From: Neocallimastix lanati (nom. inval.)
Lineage: Eukaryota; Neocallimastigomycota; Neocallimastigomycetes; Neocallimastigales; Neocallimastigaceae
Length of the DNA stretch: 64,000 nucleotides
Assembly (NCBI GenBank): GCA_016946835.1
Contig: JACVTC010000096.1
Location: 157,501-221,500 of the forward strand
Direction: 5' to 3'
Shown here: positions 59,100-64,000 of the stretch, piece after piece
Layout of the letters: each line of letters opens with the position of its first letter
How positions within the stretch are numbered: the first letter of the stretch is position 1
Notes under the pieces: model-generated
What the model saw: only the letters and a program-made list of their open reading frames with translations
What the model was told of the DNA's origin: nothing
The model's database searches: none
Program-made: the position numbers and the translations under genes

Positions 59100-61320
59100 T
59101 AAAAAATGTATTTATTTTCAAAAATAATTGTTTTATATAATTTTGAATTCTAAGATTTTTTCAACCAGTGAAATTAAATATTATAATAAATTAAAAAAAT
59201 TTATAATTAAAAAGATTTTATATATATACAAATATTATTATTATTATTTTTTTTTAACTATTATACAAATAAGTTATTAATTGATAAATAAATGAGAGAA
59301 AATAACGAATTATTTATACTAAAATTTTAAAAACTAAATGTTAATAATATTAATTTTTACATGTAATAAAACATTATAATTTAAATTAAATTTTGCCATA
59401 TAGTAAGATGTAAAATTAATTAATTAATTATGAAAAAAAGTTACACATACAAAAAATATTAAAACTTATAAATTAAAATATTTTATTTAAAAAATAAAAA
59501 CTGAAATATTTTTTAATTATAGGTATTTATTTGATATATAATTTTATAACTCTCAACCAAAAATCTAATAAATTTAATTATAATTATTTGAATATTAAAA
59601 TATAAATATTTTATCATTGGTCTTTAAATAAACATTTTTATTATTAAACATTTTTTTTTTTTTATTTTTGTTATTATTATTGTAATAATATAGAATCCTA
59701 ATTAATATTATTTATATTTAGTCTTTATTGGTTACCTCTCTATTTTTATATTAATTCAATATATACAGCAATTCATTACATATGTATCAAAAAATCTAAA
59801 AATATATTAAAAAATATATTATTCTTTTAAGTTATTTTTTTTTTATTAATTCTCAATTATATTATTAATAAACCATGTCTTCATCATTCTTGACATAAAT
59901 ATTTTCCTAATTTTAATTCGTCAATTCATATAGTTTATCTTAAACTTTTTAATTTATTTTTTTAATTCTAATTATTATTTATATATTTATTTGTTTATAT
60001 TAGTATTTATATTTTTAACTTAATTTCTTGGTTTTTAAATTATTATTAATTAATTTCTTTTTTTATTATAACTATTATGATTATCAATAATTTTTTTAGT
60101 TAGTATTAAGTATAACTAAAAATCTTGGATTAAATTAATATTTATTATATCTTTTTTTTTTTTTTTTGAAGAAATTTAAATAAAATTTTTTATAGTTATA
60201 TTAATTATTAATTTATTTATTTAAATATTTAAAAATGATTACTAATAATTGGTAAAAAAAAATTTTATTATAAACTCTCTATTCATTTTCCACTTAATTT
60301 TAATTCTTTCATTTTTATTTAGCTACATTATTATTTATGATTGTAGATTATTTTTTTATATGTTGTTATTATATTAATGTTCTAATAATGAAATATTAAA
60401 TATAATACCTATTATTAAATAGGAAATATTCTTGTAATTCAACAATATAATATACTAATTATAATCATTTAATAATATACTATTTTTTGGTTTATATATA
60501 TAACTATATTATTATTTTTTTTTATATTTCATACACAAAATGTTAATATATAAATTTTTAATTTATTATTTATACAAATATATATATATTTATTTTTTAT
60601 TTTTCATATTTATCTATTTAGATTTTATAATAAAAAATATTATTTCACTTTTTTAATTAATTTCTATTCCTATTTTTCATTTTAATTTTTTAAGTAAAAT
60701 ATCTGAAAATTTTCCGTATGTAAACTATATGTTGAATAAAAAAATTTTTAACACCTATTTTTTATTTTTTTTTATAATAAATTTAAATATTTTTGTTTGA
60801 GTTTAATTCACTCGTCGCTCGCCGTAAGTCCTATACACTATAAATTTATTTTTATTATTCAAAAGGTTTTTTATATAATTTATTAAAAAAGTTTTAATAA
60901 TTATTCAAAACGCTTATGGTTTTACTTATGTTAATTATATTAATTGAAAATAGTATAAGATATAACCTATATTCAATCTATGATAAATAAATAATATATA
61001 TTGTATATTTTAAATAATATATATTCTTGTAAAATATATCAATATAATGTATCTTATAAATCATATTAAGCTTATATATTAATAATAATATAAACATGTT
61101 ATTCTTATATTTTTACATATATTAACATATTTATCAAATGTAACAATATATACAGAATAAATATGTGAAACAAAAGAATATTAATAATTTTTATTTTGTA
61201 TAAAAATTATTAAAAGGAAAAAAAATTTCTTTTATTAAAATAAATAAAATAAAAAAAAAATAAAAAAAAAATAAAAAAAAAAAAATCTATTTACTTATTT
61301 TATTTTATTTTTTTTTATTT
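59100..61320. other. AT-rich spacer, nothing recognised
   Basis: The left part (59156-59330) keeps the xylanase upstream block. The rest has no coding block. One small GC-richer patch (CACTCGTCGCTCGCCGTAAG at about 60811) stands out but has no identifiable meaning. Confidence 0.45.
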
Positions 61321-61332
61321 TATTTATTTTAT

Positions 61333-61480
61333 TTGTTTATTATATTATATTTTTTATTATATTATATTTTTTATTATATTATATTTTTTATTATATTATA
61401 TTTTTTATTATATTATATTTTTTATTATATTTTATTTTTTATTATATTTTATTTATTAACTTATTTATCTATTTATTTAT
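61333..61480. repeat. Tandem repeat, ~18-bp unit TTATTATATTATATTTTT
   Basis: Five to six units are followed by TTTA repeats. Open frames across it are Tyr/Ile/Phe artefacts. Confidence 0.85.
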
Positions 61481-61489
61481 TTTTATTCC

Positions 61490-62240
61490 TTCTTGGTGGA
61501 ACTTTAGCTTTGAATGAGCTACATTTCGATAGAGGGGAGCAGAGACAATTAAATGAACTACTTTTCAAAGGTTCATCTGAGTTAACCTGTTTCAAAAATT
61601 GTGGGCTTGGAGGAATTCTTAACTAGCGCAATACCTATCATAAGTAGTTCGTTTGAGCTATTATTTGATAGGCATTCCAAAATACCAAACTTAAACCAAG
61701 AGCGTCGACGTTGTACTGATAAGGCATAATGACAATACAGGATCATCTTCTATTTCAACGAAGGGTGAATCTCGCCTTAGTAGTTCAATAAATGGTGAAT
61801 CCGGGGAGAGTTAGTGTTATAAATTTATTGAAAACTTATACTTTATCTTCCATGGGTTGATAGACAATTATCAGAAAATTTAGTATTTATGAAAGTTGTT
61901 CGTTCAAGGTTGTCCCCCTCTCATCAATTTTATTTAACTTGTTTATTAATGTCATTTTTAATAAAATGTGATAAATTTGGAATCTATATTGGGGATAAAC
62001 GTCTATCGTGGAGGTCTCTTTTACAGATGATATAAGAATTTTCTTGAATTATTTCTTAATAAGTTAAAAAATATTTCTACGTTTTCTCATTATATATAGA
62101 AGAAAGAAAAAAAAGCCCAATAGATTAACAATGCATAAATACAATAATAAACTTCCTAAAGAAATGAGAAATACGGAAGTTTTTTATTGGGAAGATTCTT
62201 ATTTTTTTTTCAAGTTCTTCTGTCTTGTCCTGTTCTGCCT
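61490..62240 (+). mobile_element. LINE debris including reverse-transcriptase block
   Basis: 61496-61626 reads LNELHFDRGEQRQLNELLFK. 61655-61816 is the segment shared with 34815-34985. 61895-62050 contains a decayed VQGCP(L)SP...LF...F block followed by KCDKFGIYIGDKRLSW, typical of LINE reverse transcriptases just before the active-site region. 62080-62185 matches 40175-40320. The pieces are in element order on the plus strand but in several frames. Confidence 0.7.
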
Positions 62241-62249
62241 GCAATTAAT

Positions 62250-63705
62250 GATCAATTACATTCAAAAAAAACTTTTTAATATATTATTTTAATAGAAAAA
62301 ATTTATATTCAATGTCTCTCTCTAAAAATTATTCATAATTTTCTCATAGATTTTTTTTATTTTATTTGAATTGGACAGACGAATTAGATGTGAATTCAAA
62401 TTTGATTATGAAATATTAGGTTAAAAAAAAAAAAAAATTGGATATTAGAAACTTGTCCAATAATGATGCCTAAAATGAGATTAAATAACAAAACATAAAT
62501 ATAATTTAAGTGAAGATTAAATACAATATAATAAAATAAAATAAAACATTGTCTATTCAAAATTATTTTATACGAAAGTATTATTTTTTTTAATTCAAAA
62601 ATAAAAATTTTCTTTATTAATATTTTATTAATTAAGTATCAAATTCAAAAATATAATTTTGTTTTTTTAATATTTTCATTTCTTAATATTTTTATTTCTT
62701 AATATTGTTAATTCATATTTTCTTTATTAATATTTTGCAATATAAAATTTAATTCAAAAATAAGATTGTATTTATTAATTTTTTAATATAACGAAAGGAA
62801 TAAAATAATAATAATTGTTATAATTTGAATAAAATATAAAAATATTGAATATAATTATAATTAATAATATAAAATAATATATTCTAAATTTTAAATATTT
62901 ATTAAGTTATTTTATATAATTATAATAATTGATAAATTTCTCTCTTAACACACTAGTTAAAAGAAAAATTTATACAAACGAGACCACTTTATTACTTATT
63001 AAAGTATTTGTAAAGAGACCTTTATTATTTATATTTACCCTTTAAATATAAATAATAGTTTTTAATATATTTAATGTAAACTACAAATAAAAATAAAATA
63101 ATTTTATAAATAACACTAATAATTAATAAACACGTATTATTAATTATACTAGTTAATTTTATATATTTTATTTATTAATATTAATATTTCATTATTAAAT
63201 TTCCTCTTTCTTTTCTTTTTTGTTTACTTTTCTTCTTCAAAATAAACAAAAGACTTGTTATTTTTATTATAATTATTAAAGAACAAAGCTTTAAAATTAT
63301 TAATATATTTTTAATATATTTATAATTTCTTAATTAACTTAAATTATTAATAAATTTACATTTATATTTCATGAGAGTACAATTTGTATACATCAAAATA
63401 TTTTATTTTATTATTAAATTAGTTATTTTCTTATCAATAAAATTAAGATTAAAATCATTTCAAAAAATAAAAAATTAAAAAAAAAAAAATAAAACAAAAA
63501 AAAAAGCAGCATTTTCATTAGATCTTAAAATGTTATTTTATAAATTATTATTATATTTCAGTGCAATTCTATTATTAGCATTATTTAAAATCTATTGAAA
63601 ATATTGCTTTTTTTTTTTTTTTTTTTTTAATAAAAATTAGTATCGTTTAATAAAGTATGACTTCTTTCTTTAAAAATGATTAAATCATTAAGTAGTACAT
63701 ATTCA
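62250..63705. other. AT-rich spacer, nothing recognised
   Basis: Two short repeats of TTCTTTATTAATATTTT occur (62600-62760). There is no coding block. It forms the 3' flank of the gene entering at 63715. Confidence 0.45.
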
Positions 63706-63714
63706 AACGACTAA

Positions 63715-64000
63715 TTAGTGTTTTTCATGAATTTTGGAATGATCAATACAACCTTTTGGAGGTGGTGAAAGTGTATTTGATGGTATTTGTATTGGTGATG
63801 ATAATAATGATGATGTTGACGACTGTGATGGTGATGGTGATGGATATTCATTTTTATGCTGTAAGGAATTTCTACTTAAATTTATCATATTTTCATAAAA
63901 GTTATTATGGATTTCATCATTATCGCTTTCATTATTACTTTTAATATCTAATAGATCCAAAGATCTAGTTTCATTTGAAGATGAAATATTACCAAATTGA
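63715..64000 (-). CDS. C-terminal end of a gene running off the window
   Basis: The open frame continues past the right edge. The visible 94 residues are hydrophilic: NISSSNETRSLDLLDIKSNN, an acidic Asn-rich part, then a Ser/Pro-rich part (YPSPSPSQSSTSSLLSSP) and a Pro-rich end (SNTLSPPPKGCIDHSKIHEKH). This looks like a disordered regulatory tail with possible phosphorylation or SH3-ligand motifs. The first Met seen (63960) is internal, because coding sequence continues upstream of it. The family cannot be told from this part. Confidence 0.55.
   Translation of the reverse strand, partial: QFGNISSSNETRSLDLLDIKSNNESDNDEIHNNFYENMINLSRNSLQHKNEYPSPSPSQSSTSSLLSSPIQIPSNTLSPPPKGCIDHSKIHEKH

Noticed and set aside
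60805-60840. Small GC-rich patch as an RNA gene
   Set aside because: Too short and no secondary structure or family signature recognised.

Overview
The window is a very AT-rich eukaryotic sequence that most resembles an anaerobic gut fungus (Neocallimastigomycota). This is an inference from three things. Intergenic DNA is dominated by homopolymers and TTA/TTTA microsatellites. There is a pair of GH11 xylanases with Gln/Pro-rich linkers and fungal CBM1 modules. Secreted proteins carry CBM18 or glycine-rich repeats, and one gene has many short, AT-rich introns. No rRNA, tRNA, CRISPR array or bacterial operon was seen.

Layout. Positions 1-4530 hold LINE debris on the minus strand, a TTA-type microsatellite and the first of three copies of a small SH3/transmembrane gene. 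Positions 5260-11120 hold three decayed, unrecognised coding regions. Positions 11187-13640 hold a perfect fold-back, LINE debris and the intact SH3/transmembrane copy, followed by a large composite satellite (13735-14450). Positions 15462-15902 encode a small secreted Cys-rich protein. Positions 16250-19800 hold a MITE and the third SH3/transmembrane copy. Positions 19800-29500 are mostly repeats, with a poly(A)-tailed retroposon that carries a nested MITE. Positions 29601-34108 are a 14-exon gene for a secreted leucine-rich-repeat protein ending in five CBM18 domains. Positions 34800-36130 are LINE debris. Positions 37857-39023 encode a secreted glycine-rich repeat protein between direct repeats. 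Positions 40190-45420 are repeats. Positions 46057-49739 (minus) are an ankyrin-repeat locus ending in a YoeB-type toxin domain. Positions 52190-53836 and 57330-59063 (minus) are two near-identical xylanase genes. The rest is AT-rich spacer with LINE remnants, and a gene enters at the right edge (63715-64000, minus).

How the genes fit together. The xylanases are secreted plant cell-wall enzymes. The LRR-CBM18 and glycine-rich proteins look like cell-surface or wall-associated proteins. The ankyrin-YoeB locus is the most unusual coding feature: a toxin domain of bacterial type at the end of a long eukaryote-style ankyrin array. Much of the remaining structure comes from mobile-element debris and from segmental and tandem duplication.

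All family calls were made by eye from motifs. No searches were run.
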